64,000 nucleotides of DNA from Sphingomonas sp. 35-24ZXX (GCF_000786215.1 NZ_JROG01000007.1:273805-337804); one strand, 5' to 3'; counted from the stretch's first letter, positions 34,568 through 43,682 are shown. Notes: generated by a model not told the origin, from the letters alone. Made by a program: numbers and translations.

Positions 34568-35140
34568 TCATCGCTCGGCGGCATTCCGCGCGGGCGTATC
34601 GATCACCAGCACCAGCCTGCGCTCGCCGCTGTCCTCGATCGGCGGTGAACGGTGCAGGCAGGCGGCATGACCGGGGCCGAATTCATGCCCCTTGAACAGC
34701 GCCACCATTCCGGTGGGGATGCACAGCAGCGCGCCGTCGGGATCGTCGCCCAGGGTGTAATCGGTCCCTGGACCCGCCAATGTGCAGATCAGCCTGAGGT
34801 CGGTGTAATCGGCATGCACCTTGCGGCAGGCATTGCCAGTCACGCCCTCCAGCCGGACCCGCACGGTGTCGCAGCCCATCACGCGCGCAAAATCTGCAGC
34901 CAGATCGGCGATTGCGGCGCCCAGCGCATCAGGCAACGGCGGCATATCCGCCAGGATGGCGTCGGGGCGTCCTGCAGCGCGATGGCCGAAGGGGGCGATA
35001 TCCAGCAGCGGCTGAATATCGCCCCGCGGCAGCAGCACCGCATTCTCATCGATGACGATCCGGGTTCGGGGATCGCGGATCGCCTCCCAGCGCCGGTGGG
35101 TGGCGGCCGATGCGGGTTCGAGAACGTTCAGCGCTGCCAT
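34568..35140 (-). CDS. DUF1826 domain-containing protein
   Basis: 190 residues. The DUF1826 core includes LEGVTGNACRKVHADYTDLRLICTLAGPGT and ALLCIPTGMVALFKGHEF, then CLHRSPPIEDSGERRLVLVID. The histidines and acids in these stretches (H-A-D-Y, H-R-S-P) could bind metal, as in a cupin-like or 2OG-oxygenase-like fold. The family is repeatedly found next to COG0523 GTPases and under zinc control. Here it starts three bases after the COG0523 stop on the same strand. Confidence 0.85.
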   Translation of the reverse strand: MAALNVLEPASAATHRRWEAIRDPRTRIVIDENAVLLPRGDIQPLLDIAPFGHRAAGRPDAILADMPPLPDALGAAIADLAADFARVMGCDTVRVRLEGVTGNACRKVHADYTDLRLICTLAGPGTDYTLGDDPDGALLCIPTGMVALFKGHEFGPGHAACLHRSPPIEDSGERRLVLVIDTPARNAAER

Positions 35141-35143
35141 GGC

Positions 35144-36406
35144 TCAGGCACTCTCCAGTGCGCGGTCGAGAATGCGGGCGTTTGCGCCCCATTCGGGGAA
35201 CGGATCGGGCAGCGGCTGCCAGCGTTCGGGCGTATAGCCATCGGCCTGTACCAGGCAGGCGTCGAGCCCGGCGCGCAGCCGCGCCTCGTCCATGCCGATG
35301 CCGATGAACACCAGCTCCTGCCGCCGGTCACCCCATTCCAGGTCCCAGTTGTGCGCGACGAACTGCTCGAACTGGTTGTCATCTGGCCACTGGTTCTTCG
35401 GCACCGACGCCCACCAGCGCCCCATCCGCGCGGTCATCGTCTGCGACCCTGCCACGGCGAGTTCGCCGACCCAGGCCGGGCGCGTCGCGAGCCAGAAAAA
35501 GCCCTTGGCCCGCACCGCGCCTTCCAGCCCTTCGCCGGTCAGAAAATCGTAAAAGGCTTGCGGCGCGAACGGACGGCGGGCGCGGTAGACAAAGCTTTCT
35601 ATGCCATATTCCTCGCTCTCCGGGCGATGGCTGGCATAGCCATAGAGCTCCTTGGCCCAGAGCGGATGTTCCGCAGCGCGATCATCGTCGAACAGGCCGG
35701 TGCCCAGGATCTGGCCAAGATCGACCTTCGACCGATCGGCGGTGATGATACGCGCGTCGGCATTCAGCGACGCGCACAGCTTGGTGACGGTGGCGAGATG
35801 CTCGGCGCTGACATCGGACGCCTTGTTGATGATGATGACATCGGCAAACTCGATCTGCTCGACCAGCAGCCCGACCAGGCTGCGCGTGTCATCCTCGCCC
35901 AGCGATTCGCCGCGATCAGCGAGGAATTCGTGGCTGGCATAGTCCTTGAGCAGGTTCACCGCATCGACAACGGTGACCATGGTGTCGAGCGTCGCGACAT
36001 CGCCCAGGCATTCGCCCGCCTCGTCGCGAAAGCTGAAGGTGGCAGCGACCGGAAGCGGCTCGGAAATGCCGGTGCTCTCGATCACCAGATAATCGAACCG
36101 CCCCGCTTCGGCGAGGCTGCGCACCTCTTTCAGCAGATCGTCGCGCAAGGTGCAGCAGATGCAGCCATTGGTCATCTCGACCAGCTCTTCGCTCGCGCGG
36201 CTGAGCGCCGCCTCGCCGCCGCGGACCAGCGCAGCATCGATGTTCACTTCCGACATGTCGTTGACGATCACCGCAACGCGCAGCCCTTGGACATTGGCCA
36301 GTATGTGATTGAGCAAGGTGGTCTTGCCGGCACCGAGAAAGCCCGACAGCACCGTGACGGGCAGCTTCCGGTCCAGGGCGGGCGACGAAATCGGCATGGG
36401 AAACAT
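35144..36406 (-). CDS. COG0523 zinc-metallochaperone GTPase (ZigA/YeiR type)
   Basis: 420 residues. G1 loop [18 protein letters not shown] (residues 19-36), the family's metal motif G-C82-I-C84-C85-[18 protein letters not shown], and G4 IINKASD. The C-terminal CobW domain (about 265-405) ends in [18 protein letters not shown]. Such proteins deliver zinc to client enzymes when zinc is scarce and are usually repressed by Zur. A Zur-box-like palindrome lies 10 bases upstream of the start. The next gene on the strand is its common partner DUF1826. Confidence 0.9.
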   Translation of the reverse strand: MFPMPISSPALDRKLPVTVLSGFLGAGKTTLLNHILANVQGLRVAVIVNDMSEVNIDAALVRGGEAALSRASEELVEMTNGCICCTLRDDLLKEVRSLAEAGRFDYLVIESTGISEPLPVAATFSFRDEAGECLGDVATLDTMVTVVDAVNLLKDYASHEFLADRGESLGEDDTRSLVGLLVEQIEFADVIIINKASDVSAEHLATVTKLCASLNADARIITADRSKVDLGQILGTGLFDDDRAAEHPLWAKELYGYASHRPESEEYGIESFVYRARRPFAPQAFYDFLTGEGLEGAVRAKGFFWLATRPAWVGELAVAGSQTMTARMGRWWASVPKNQWPDDNQFEQFVAHNWDLEWGDRRQELVFIGIGMDEARLRAGLDACLVQADGYTPERWQPLPDPFPEWGANARILDRALESA

Positions 36407-36415
36407 TCTCCAGCT

Positions 36416-36435
36416 TGATATGTGATGTTATATCA
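36416..36435. promoter_or_regulatory. Candidate Zur box between the COG0523 and MerC-like genes
   Basis: TGATATGTGATGTTATATCA, an imperfect palindrome with 7 of 10 paired positions, closely resembling the GATATGTTATAACATATC type of Zur site known in alphaproteobacteria. It sits 10 bases before the COG0523 start and 42 before the divergent MerC-like gene, so it could repress both. Confidence 0.7.
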
Positions 36436-36476
36436 TTATAGATCGCGCCAAGATTGCACAAGGGGAGAAATCACCG

Positions 36477-36893
36477 ATGGACAGCGACGCCGAGGCGCGG
36501 GTGCGCGATACGCCCAGAGCCAGTGATCTGGCAGAAGGGCTTGCCATATCCGCATCGATCCTGTGCCTGGCGCACTGCCTTTTCCTACCGCTGGTGCTGG
36601 CCTGGTCCCCCGCGCTCAGCCGGACGTTCGATCTGCCATTCGACCTGCATCTGTGGATCGTGCTGATTGCAGGGCCCGTCAGTCTGACGATCCTGGTGAG
36701 GGCCGCCAAGCGGGCCCGCATGGGAATTCTGGTAACCGGCGTTGCGGGGCTGAGCCTGTTGGTTCTGGCGCTGGTGCTTCCCGTGACCGACATGCAGGAG
36801 ATCGCGATCAGCAGCATCGGCAGCATGCTTCTGGCGATGGCCCATCTGGCCAACTGGGCCGCACGACACCCCAAGGCGCATCTCCATGCCTGA
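36477..36893 (+). CDS. MerC-domain inner-membrane protein
   Basis: 138 residues with four membrane segments (about 22-45, 52-72, 80-102 and 108-125). The first contains ASILCLAHCLFLPLVLA, with C30 and C34 in the position of the metal-binding cysteines of MerC-type transporters. The C-terminal HPKAHLHA is histidine-rich. No mercury resistance genes are nearby; its place opposite a Zur-type site beside a zinc GTPase suggests zinc rather than mercury. Confidence 0.85.
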   Translation: MDSDAEARVRDTPRASDLAEGLAISASILCLAHCLFLPLVLAWSPALSRTFDLPFDLHLWIVLIAGPVSLTILVRAAKRARMGILVTGVAGLSLLVLALVLPVTDMQEIAISSIGSMLLAMAHLANWAARHPKAHLHA

Positions 36894-36947
36894 GCGGCAC
36901 GGGCTTTTAAAATCCACGATCCGAACAAAGGCTTTGCCAAGCTTCCC

Positions 36948-36968
36948 TGATATGTTGTAACGTTGCCA
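36948..36968 (+). promoter_or_regulatory. Second, weaker Zur-box-like sequence
   Basis: TGATATGTTGTAACGTTGCCA, 25 bases before the small secreted protein gene. The left half (GATATGTT) matches the Zur site well; the right half is degenerate. If real, it would place the secreted protein and the ABC transporter genes under zinc control. Confidence 0.45.
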
Positions 36969-36992
36969 CTTCATAGCAAAGGGGTGTCGACC

Positions 36993-37313
36993 ATGCGAAT
37001 CTTGGCAGCAGCAACCATCGGTCTGGCAGGGTTTGCCGCATCCGCTCAGACGGCGAACGCGTGCGACCTGGAAGGTCTTGGTTTTACCCGGATCAACCCG
37101 TTTGCGCAGCACGCGGCCTGGGCCGTTCCTGCCGACAAGAATGCGCCGCCGGCTGACCAGCGCGCGGCTGCATCGGAACAGCAGACCACGGAACAGAGCG
37201 AACAGGCACGCGCCGAAAACGCCCAGAAATCTTCAGCCAGCCCGGCTTTCACCCCGGTGTCTGCCGATGCCAACGCCAGCCAGTCGCAGCGATTTACCGC
37301 GACCAAGGACTGA
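36993..37313 (+). CDS. Small secreted protein at the head of an ABC-transporter operon
   Basis: 106 residues from ATG 36993 with AAAGGGGTG upstream. The signal peptide (MRILAAATIGLAGFAASAQT) is cleaved near TANA. The first mature residues (CDLEGLGFTRINPFAQHAAW) look conserved, and the rest is low-complexity Ala/Gln/Ser/Glu. The cysteine right after the cleavage region could make it a lipoprotein, but no clear lipobox is present. It lies 16 bases before the ABC ATPase gene. A periplasmic partner of the transporter is possible; family not recognised. Confidence 0.7.
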   Translation: MRILAAATIGLAGFAASAQTANACDLEGLGFTRINPFAQHAAWAVPADKNAPPADQRAAASEQQTTEQSEQARAENAQKSSASPAFTPVSADANASQSQRFTATKD

Positions 37314-37329
37314 CCGCCGCAATCCTGTC

Positions 37330-37989
37330 ATGAGCCTTGCGATTCACAATCTGGCGTTCCGCTATGCCGGACGCACGATCTTCGATGATTTCGGTTTCGA
37401 CATGGCGGCGGGCGAACAGAGCCTGCTCATCGGTGCATCGGGCAGCGGCAAGTCCACGCTGGTCAATCTGATCTGCGGTCTGCTGACCCCGGATGCAGGC
37501 AGCATCACCATCGGCGGCGAGCGCATGACGGGCATAGGACCCGGCTCGCGCGACGATCTGCGCCGACGGCGTATCGGGCTGGTGTTCCAGACGCTCAAAT
37601 TGGTGTCTGCGCTCGATCTCACCGCCAATCTCCGACTGGCCCAGCGGCTGAGCGGCCATGGCACCGAGCAGGAACGCGTGGCGATGCTGATCGACCGTCT
37701 GGGCCTTGGCCATCGCGCCCATGCCCGCCCCCGCGAGCTCAGCCAGGGCGAGGCGCAGCGTGCCGCCATTGCGCGCGCGCTGATCGGCCGGCCCGACCTG
37801 ATCATCGCCGACGAGCCGACATCGGCGCTCGACCACGACAACATGCAGAAGGTTGCGGCCCTGCTGCGCGAATGCGCGCACGAGGCGGGGGCGAGCCTGC
37901 TGATCGTGACGCATGACGATCGGCTGCGCGACCACTTCCCTTCGGTCCGGCAGATCGGCCCGAGCAGGCAGACCGAGGCGGCGGCATGA
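37330..37989 (+). CDS. ABC transporter ATP-binding protein (LolD/MacB-like)
   Basis: 219 residues. Walker A LIGASGSGKST, Q loop LVFQTLKLVSALDL, signature LSQGEAQRAAIARAL, Walker B LIIADEPTSALD, switch VTHDD. This is the type that pairs with FtsX/MacB-fold permeases. Its stop overlaps the permease start (ATGA), so the two form one transporter. Confidence 0.93.
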   Translation: MSLAIHNLAFRYAGRTIFDDFGFDMAAGEQSLLIGASGSGKSTLVNLICGLLTPDAGSITIGGERMTGIGPGSRDDLRRRRIGLVFQTLKLVSALDLTANLRLAQRLSGHGTEQERVAMLIDRLGLGHRAHARPRELSQGEAQRAAIARALIGRPDLIIADEPTSALDHDNMQKVAALLRECAHEAGASLLIVTHDDRLRDHFPSVRQIGPSRQTEAAA

Positions 37990-39320
37990 TCCGCCTGGCG
38001 CTGGCCTATATGCGCGACCGCCCGCTGACGGTGGCGCTCAATGCGCTGCTGCTCGGGATCGCCGTTGCGACTCTGGTAATGCTGCTGCAGTTCGCACAGC
38101 AGGCGGGTGAGCGGTTCGAACGCGATGCGCGCGGGATCGATCTGGTCGTAGGCGCCAAGGGATCGCCGCTCCAGCTGGTGCTCTCCAGCGTCTATCATAT
38201 CGACGTGCCGACCGGAAACATTCCGCTGGGCGAGCTGGAACGGCTGCGCACCGATCCTGGCGTGGCGCGCGTCGTGCCGCTGGCACTGGGCGACAATTTC
38301 GAAGGCTTCCGCATCGTCGGCAGCGATGACCAGTTGCTGCCGTTGTATGGCGCAAACGTGGCCCAGGGCCGCAGCTTCGCCAAGCCCAGCGAAGTGGTAT
38401 TGGGCGCGGAGGTGGCGCGACGCACTGGCGCGACGCTGGGACAGAAGTTCATCGGCAGCCACGGCCTGGAAACCGGCGAGGAAGACGGCCAGGGCCACGA
38501 TCATGCGCCGTTCGAGACGGTCGGCATCCTGGCCCCGAGCGGAACCGTGCTCGACCGGCTGATCCTCACTTCGGTCGAATCGGTCTGGGACGTCCACGGC
38601 ATCGCGCATGATCACGACGAGGGTCATGACGACCATGCGGATGACGCAGGCCATCAGCCCGAGGCCGATCATGCCGATCATGCCGATCATTCCGAGCATG
38701 AGGGCGAAGAGCATCATGATGACGCCGCCCATCATGACGATGACGAGGCTGGCCCCGTGACGCCTGGCATGGAGCCGGAGATCACCGCGCTGCTGGTGCG
38801 CTATCGCAACGCCTCGGCCGCCCTGCGCCTGCCGACGCAGATTAACCGCCAGAGCGCCTTGCAGGCTGCAGCGCCCGCTGCCGAGGCGGCACGGCTGCTC
38901 GGGCTCTTCGGATCGATCATCGAGGGCGCCCGGCTCTTCGGCTGGCTGCTCGCGATCTCCGCCGGACTTAGCCTGTTCGTCGCCCTGTGGAGCGCGACCC
39001 GCGCGCGCGAGGGCGATCTGGCGCTGCTGCGCGTGATGGGGGCGAGCCCCGCGATGGTGTTCGGCACCATCCTGTTCGAAGGCCTGCTGATCGCGGCGCT
39101 CGGCGCGCTGGGCGGCATCGCTGCCGCGCATGCTCTGATAGCGCTCGCTGCCGCCAGCTTCCCCACACTGGGCGAGCTGGGTCTTTCGGCATTGCGCTTC
39201 CTTCCCGGCGAAGGCGTGATCCTGCTCGCCGCGCTTGTCATCGGCCTTGTCGCCGCCCTGATCCCCGCGATCCGGATCTTCCGGGTCGACCTTGCCACCA
39301 CGCTTGCCCGCTACAGCTGA
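37986..39320 (+). CDS. FtsX-like ABC permease with a His/Asp-rich loop
   Basis: 444 residues: one N-terminal membrane segment (about 16-36), a long periplasmic domain (about 40-300) and three C-terminal segments (about 315-335, 355-390 and 410-435), as in MacB/FtsX permeases. Residues 204-255 hold 14 histidines and many Asp/Glu (GHDDHADDAGHQPEADHADH), with HDHA just before at 171-174, so the periplasmic domain probably binds a divalent metal. The DNA here contains three tandem copies of GCCGATCAT at 38664-38690. Together with the ATPase, the DUF3299 protein and the Zur-like site, this suggests zinc transport or zinc-linked envelope function. Confidence 0.9.
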   Translation: MIRLALAYMRDRPLTVALNALLLGIAVATLVMLLQFAQQAGERFERDARGIDLVVGAKGSPLQLVLSSVYHIDVPTGNIPLGELERLRTDPGVARVVPLALGDNFEGFRIVGSDDQLLPLYGANVAQGRSFAKPSEVVLGAEVARRTGATLGQKFIGSHGLETGEEDGQGHDHAPFETVGILAPSGTVLDRLILTSVESVWDVHGIAHDHDEGHDDHADDAGHQPEADHADHADHSEHEGEEHHDDAAHHDDDEAGPVTPGMEPEITALLVRYRNASAALRLPTQINRQSALQAAAPAAEAARLLGLFGSIIEGARLFGWLLAISAGLSLFVALWSATRAREGDLALLRVMGASPAMVFGTILFEGLLIAALGALGGIAAAHALIALAAASFPTLGELGLSALRFLPGEGVILLAALVIGLVAALIPAIRIFRVDLATTLARYS

Positions 39321-39331
39321 GGATAGCTTCC

Positions 39332-39832
39332 ATGCGCCTGCCCCTGATCGCCCTCGCCGCCCTGAGCCTGATTGCCGTGCCGCAGACCGCGGGTCACGCC
39401 GCGATGCAACAGGGCAAGAAGGCGCCCGTCGATGATGTCTGGAAGCCCGCTGCAACCCCCAAGGGCGGCGTGTCCTGGGCGGTGCTGGAGGCGACCAAGG
39501 AGCAGACCCGCACCGGCAAGGATGGCTATCTTTATTCCAAGCCGCTGTTCACGCCGGCGGTCAAGTCCCTGGCGGGCAAGCGGATCAAGGTGGCCGGCTG
39601 GATGAAGCCGCTGGAAACCGGCGGCCGCCAGAAGCATTTCGTGCTGCTCGCGTATCCGCCGGGCTGCCCCTTCCATTTCCATGCGGTGCCCAACCAGTTC
39701 ATCGAGGTGTATGCCGACATCCCCTTCCCCACCAACGAGACCAAGATGATCGTGGTGACCGGCGTGCTCGAGCTCACCGGTCAGGACGAGAGCGGCATCT
39801 TTTACCGGATGAAGGAAGCAAGCCCTGCCTGA
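39332..39832 (+). CDS. DUF3299 periplasmic protein
   Basis: 166 residues from ATG 39332 with GAGGATAG upstream. Signal peptide MRLPLIALAALSLIAVPQTA, cleaved near GHAA. The DUF3299 core contains LAGKRIKVAGWMKPLE, HFVLLAYPPGCPFHFH and IPFPTNETKMIVVTGVLEL, an OB-like fold. The C-P-F-H-F-H stretch could bind metal. DUF3299 genes commonly follow FtsX-like transporters of this kind, as in the zinc system described for Vibrio (Zrg). It is 11 bases after the permease. Confidence 0.87.
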   Translation: MRLPLIALAALSLIAVPQTAGHAAMQQGKKAPVDDVWKPAATPKGGVSWAVLEATKEQTRTGKDGYLYSKPLFTPAVKSLAGKRIKVAGWMKPLETGGRQKHFVLLAYPPGCPFHFHAVPNQFIEVYADIPFPTNETKMIVVTGVLELTGQDESGIFYRMKEASPA

Positions 39833-39991
39833 TTGGCGGAAAAATGCCAAAAAACCCTCATTAAGGATGTTTTCGCAGTTGCACAAAAGCCATTCGCAGC
39901 GCATTGTATACTGATCCTGAGAATTAGTAGCGGATGGTTCGATGCCTGTGATTCAGCACGCCCTTGACCCTGCCGTGGACGGAGCCTCACC

Positions 39992-40678
39992 ATGCACGGC
40001 AGCATGATGAAGAAGAAGGCTGAGCCCAAAACCCTTGCGGTGGCGGACGTCAGCCGAAAGCCGCAGCAGGGCCGATCGCTGGCATCGCTCAAGCGCATGC
40101 TCGAAGCGGCGCGCAACCTGATGCTGGAGCGTGGCAACGAGGAATTCACGTTGCAGGAGGTCAGCGAACGCGGGCAGGTCTCGATCGGATCGATCTATCT
40201 GCGGTTCGAGAGCAAGGACAATCTGGTCCGCGGGGTGATCGCCGAAGCGCTCGAAGCGCTGTCGCAGGAGGAAACAGCCCTGGTGCAGCGGCTCAACGCC
40301 GACTGCGCGGAGCTTGCGCGCTTTCTCTTCGCCTATGTCGAAGGCTATGCCGAAATCTTGCGCAAGCACGCCCCGCTGCTGCGCCTGACGATGGAGCGGG
40401 CCGAGTTCGATCCGCTGGTGGCGATCCCGGGCAACCAGCAGGCCTTGCGCGCGGAAACCGACATGACCGAGGCGCTGTTGGCGCATGCCGGTGAATTCGG
40501 CGGGAGCAATCCCGATGATCACAGGATTCGCGCGCAATCGTGCTATCATGTGATCTTTGCCACGCTGGCGCGGCAGCTGAGTCTAGGCACGGGCGTCGAG
40601 GCGGTCCATGCCTATGACTGGAACCAGATGAAGCACGAACTGGCGCGCATGTCGCTGGCGTATCTGCGCGCGGACTGA
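39992..40678 (+). CDS. TetR/AcrR family transcriptional regulator
   Basis: 228 residues from ATG 39992; ATG 40004 is equally possible. The helix-turn-helix covers about residues 30-80: MLEAARNLMLERGNEEFTLQ, EVSERGQVSIGSIYLRFESK. The C-terminal ligand domain is unassigned. Upstream 39833-39991 is AT-richer and probably holds its own promoter. The regulated genes are not obvious from position: it lies between the zinc operon and the MarR/ferulate region. Confidence 0.87.
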   Translation: MHGSMMKKKAEPKTLAVADVSRKPQQGRSLASLKRMLEAARNLMLERGNEEFTLQEVSERGQVSIGSIYLRFESKDNLVRGVIAEALEALSQEETALVQRLNADCAELARFLFAYVEGYAEILRKHAPLLRLTMERAEFDPLVAIPGNQQALRAETDMTEALLAHAGEFGGSNPDDHRIRAQSCYHVIFATLARQLSLGTGVEAVHAYDWNQMKHELARMSLAYLRAD

Positions 40679-40767
40679 CCGACCTTCGCATGGCGGCCAG
40701 ACCGGGGTATCCGGCGCAGGGCTGTCACCGGTCCGAAAGCCGACGCCGGAATTGCCAGCCCAAAGCG

Positions 40768-41220
40768 CTAGGTGCCGACCAGCGCCCTCAGTGAAGAGAT
40801 CATCCCTGGCAGCATCTGCGGATCGATCCGCGACTGGAACCGCGCCTCGTGCGCGTCGATGATGGCTTGGGCCACCTCGACCTTGGCCATGCCGCCTTCG
40901 GTCAACGTGAGCGCCTGCGAGCGTCCATCGACCCGCACCTTCTGGATGAAGCCGCGCTTTTGCAGCCTCCCCATCAGAGGTGCCATGTTGGCGCGCGCGA
41001 TGCCAAGCACCCGCCCGATATCGCTCTGCGTGAGTCCGGGGTTGGCCCGAATCAGGATGAGAATCGTCGCCTCCGTCGGGCGCAGATCCGCCTCGGCCAT
41101 CCCCACCCCGAGGTCTGCCATCATCACGCCAGACGCACGCCGCAGCCAGTATCCCAGCAGATCCTCCAGAGGATCGGCCAGCCGCCCGGGCTCTGCATCC
41201 GTGACCGCGAGATCCGTCAT
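40768..41220 (-). CDS. ferC: MarR family regulator, FerC-like
   Basis: 150 residues with the MarR winged helix: LTQSDIGRVLGIARANMAPL is the recognition region and VDGRSQALTLTEGG the wing. It is divergent from the ferulate genes, with a perfect inverted repeat between. In Sphingobium SYK-6 the MarR protein FerC represses ferBA and is released by feruloyl-CoA; the same arrangement here supports the name. Direct evidence for the ligand is lacking. Confidence 0.75.
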   Translation of the reverse strand: MTDLAVTDAEPGRLADPLEDLLGYWLRRASGVMMADLGVGMAEADLRPTEATILILIRANPGLTQSDIGRVLGIARANMAPLMGRLQKRGFIQKVRVDGRSQALTLTEGGMAKVEVAQAIIDAHEARFQSRIDPQMLPGMISSLRALVGT

Positions 41221-41255
41221 AAAATCTCAAAACCGCTATTGTGCATAACAATCAT

Positions 41256-41270
41256 TATAGCTATGCTATA
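41256..41270. promoter_or_regulatory. Operator-like inverted repeat of the ferulate operon
   Basis: TATAGC-TAT-GCTATA, a perfect 6-base inverted repeat 36 bases upstream of the MarR gene and 34 before the aldehyde dehydrogenase start. The site is embedded in AT-rich promoter-like sequence (TTGTGCATAACAATCATTAT before it), so a bound MarR dimer would cover the promoter of both directions. Confidence 0.7.
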
Positions 41271-41303
41271 TAGCAATAAGAGTGAGTGAGAGGAATCCCC
41301 AAG

Positions 41304-42749
41304 ATGCACACCATCTCCCTTTCCATCGGTGGCGCGCCCGTGGTGGCCGGCGCAACCTTCACACGCCATAACCCGGTTACCGGCGCCGCCGCAACGGCGG
41401 CGGTCGCAGCGACTCCGCAAGACGCCTGCGCTGCGATCGATGCCGCCGCTGCCGCCTTCCCCGCATGGTCCGCGCTGGGACCCAACGCCCGCCGCGCGCG
41501 GCTTGCCAAGGCTGCCGATGCGCTGGACGCCAAGGCCGATGCCTTTGTCGATGCGATGATGAACGAAATCGGCGCGACCGAAGGCTGGGCGCGGTTCAAC
41601 CTGATGCTTGCCAGCGGCATGGTGCGCGAGGCCGCCGCGCTGACCACCCAGATCAGCGGCGAGGTGATTCCGTCCGACAAGCCCGGCTGCATCGCGATGG
41701 CGGTGCGCGAACCAGCAGGGGTGGTGCTGGGCATCGCCCCCTGGAACGCGCCGATCATCCTGGGCGTGCGCGCGATCGCGGTACCGCTGGCCTGCGGCAA
41801 CACCGTGGTGCTCAAGGCATCGGAACAATGCCCGCGCACCCATGCGCTGATCGTCGAGGCGTTTGTTGAGGCCGGTTTGGGCGACGGTATCGTCAACCTG
41901 ATCACCAATGCCCCGGAAGACGCCGGGGATGTCGTCGGCGCGATGATCGATCACCCTGCGGTGCGGCGGATCAACTTCACCGGTTCCACCGCCGTGGGCC
42001 GGATCATCGCCAGACGCGCCGCCGAACATCTCAAGCCGGTGCTGCTGGAGCTGGGCGGCAAGGCGCCGCTGATCGTGCTCGACGACGCCGATCTCGACGA
42101 AGCGGTCAAGGCGGCCGCCTTCGGCGCCTTCATGAACCAGGGGCAGATCTGCATGTCGACCGAGCGGATCATCGTCGTGGAGGCCATCGCCGATGCCTTT
42201 GCGGAAAAGTTCAGCACCAAGGTCGCCACGCTGGCGGTGGGCGATCCGCGCGAGGGCAAGACTCCGCTGGGTGCGGTCGTCGACCTGAAGACGGTGGCGC
42301 ATGTGCAGGCGCTGGTCGACGATGCCGTCGCCAGCGGCGCACGGCAGATCAACGGCGGGACGTCCGATGGCGTGCTGATGCCCGCGCATGTCATCGATGG
42401 CGTGACGCCGGACATGCGGCTGTTCCGCGAAGAGAGCTTCGGTCCTGTCGTGGCCGTCATCCGCGCGCGCGACGAGGCGCACGCGATCGAACTTGCCAAC
42501 GATACCGAATACGGCCTGTCCGCCTCGGCCTTCACCCGCGATACCGCACGCGGGCTGAGGATGGCGCGCCAGATCAAGTCCGGCATCTGCCATGTCAACG
42601 GCCCCACCGTGCACGACGAGGCGCAGATGCCCTTCGGCGGCACCAAGGCCTCTGGCTATGGCAAGTTCGGCGGCCAGGCGGGCATCGACAGTTTCACCGA
42701 CCTGCGCTGGATCACCATCGAGACCCAGCCCGGCCATTTCCCCATCTGA
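41304..42749 (+). CDS. Aromatic aldehyde dehydrogenase (vanillin dehydrogenase-like)
   Basis: 481 residues from ATG 41304 with GAGAGGAA upstream. NAD-dependent aldehyde dehydrogenase motifs: PWNAPIILGVR, FTGSTAVG, general base E249 (LLELGGKAP) and nucleophile C283 (NQGQICMSTERI). Closest in style to vanillin and salicylaldehyde dehydrogenases. In this operon it should oxidise vanillin, the product of the next enzyme, to vanillate. It corresponds functionally to LigV/Vdh. Confidence 0.85.
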   Translation: MHTISLSIGGAPVVAGATFTRHNPVTGAAATAAVAATPQDACAAIDAAAAAFPAWSALGPNARRARLAKAADALDAKADAFVDAMMNEIGATEGWARFNLMLASGMVREAAALTTQISGEVIPSDKPGCIAMAVREPAGVVLGIAPWNAPIILGVRAIAVPLACGNTVVLKASEQCPRTHALIVEAFVEAGLGDGIVNLITNAPEDAGDVVGAMIDHPAVRRINFTGSTAVGRIIARRAAEHLKPVLLELGGKAPLIVLDDADLDEAVKAAAFGAFMNQGQICMSTERIIVVEAIADAFAEKFSTKVATLAVGDPREGKTPLGAVVDLKTVAHVQALVDDAVASGARQINGGTSDGVLMPAHVIDGVTPDMRLFREESFGPVVAVIRARDEAHAIELANDTEYGLSASAFTRDTARGLRMARQIKSGICHVNGPTVHDEAQMPFGGTKASGYGKFGGQAGIDSFTDLRWITIETQPGHFPI

Positions 42750-42787
42750 CACCCTTCTTGCAACGCCTATCTCGGAAAGCCTCTGAC

Positions 42788-43648
42788 ATGACCAATATCC
42801 TGAACATCGACGGTATCGATCCGGTCGAACTCGCCACCGTGTCCTACACCGTCGAAAACGGCATTGCATGGGTCAGCTTCAACCGCCCCGACAAGCGCAA
42901 CTGCATGTCGCCGCGGCTTAACCGCCAGATGATGCGGGTGCTTGATGCGCTCGAATTTCGCGAGGATGTCGGCGTCCTGGTGCTAAGCGGTGAAGGCACC
43001 GCCTGGTCGGCGGGCATGGACCTGAAGGAATATTTCCGGGAGACCGAAGCGCAAGGCCTGCGCGGCACCCGCGGTGCCCAGCGCGAGAGCTATGGCTGGT
43101 GGCGCCGCCTGCGCTGGTACCAGAAGCCCACCATTGCGATGGTCAACGGCTGGTGCTTTGGCGGCGGCTATGGTCCGCTGTTCGCCTGCGACCTCGCCTT
43201 TGCGGCCGACGAGGCGCAGTTCGGCCTGTCCGAAATCAACTGGGGCATCCTGCCCGGCGGCGGCGCGGCCAAGGTCGCAACCGAACTCACCAGTTTCCGC
43301 AACGCGATGTATCACGCGATGATGGGCGAAAATGTCGATGGCAAGACCGCCGCGCAATGGGGCTTTGTCAACGAGGCGCTGCCGCTCGACCAGCTCAGCG
43401 CGCGCGTGAACGAAGTGGCCCATGTGCTGCTCAAGAAGAACCCGATCGCCCTGAAGGCCACCAAGGATGCCATCCGCCGGGTCCGCGAGATGAGCTATGA
43501 CAATGCCGAGGATTATCTGATCCGCGCGCAGGAAGCCGCCAACAGCTTCGACAATGACGGCCGCAAGGAAGGGATCAAGCAGTTCATCGACGACAAGACC
43601 TACAAGCCGGGTCTGGGCGCCTATGACCGATCGAAGACCTCTGCCTGA
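42788..43648 (+). CDS. ferB: Feruloyl-CoA hydratase/lyase
   Basis: 286 residues from ATG 42788. A crotonase-fold enzyme very close to hydroxycinnamoyl-CoA hydratase-lyase: VSFNRPDKRNCMSP, MVNGWCFGGGYGPLFACDLA, ADEAQFGLSEINWGILPGGG with the catalytic Glu near 142, and the end KQFIDDKTYKPGLGAYDR. It hydrates feruloyl-CoA and splits it to vanillin and acetyl-CoA. It lies between the dehydrogenase and synthetase genes. Confidence 0.93.
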   Translation: MTNILNIDGIDPVELATVSYTVENGIAWVSFNRPDKRNCMSPRLNRQMMRVLDALEFREDVGVLVLSGEGTAWSAGMDLKEYFRETEAQGLRGTRGAQRESYGWWRRLRWYQKPTIAMVNGWCFGGGYGPLFACDLAFAADEAQFGLSEINWGILPGGGAAKVATELTSFRNAMYHAMMGENVDGKTAAQWGFVNEALPLDQLSARVNEVAHVLLKKNPIALKATKDAIRRVREMSYDNAEDYLIRAQEAANSFDNDGRKEGIKQFIDDKTYKPGLGAYDRSKTSA

Positions 43649-43682
43649 TCCGACCCAGACGCCATCCGGAAAGCGCCCTGAC

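Noticed and set aside
37362..39455. Long minus-strand frame opposite the ABC transporter genes
   Set aside because: Antisense shadow of two overlapping, well-supported genes.
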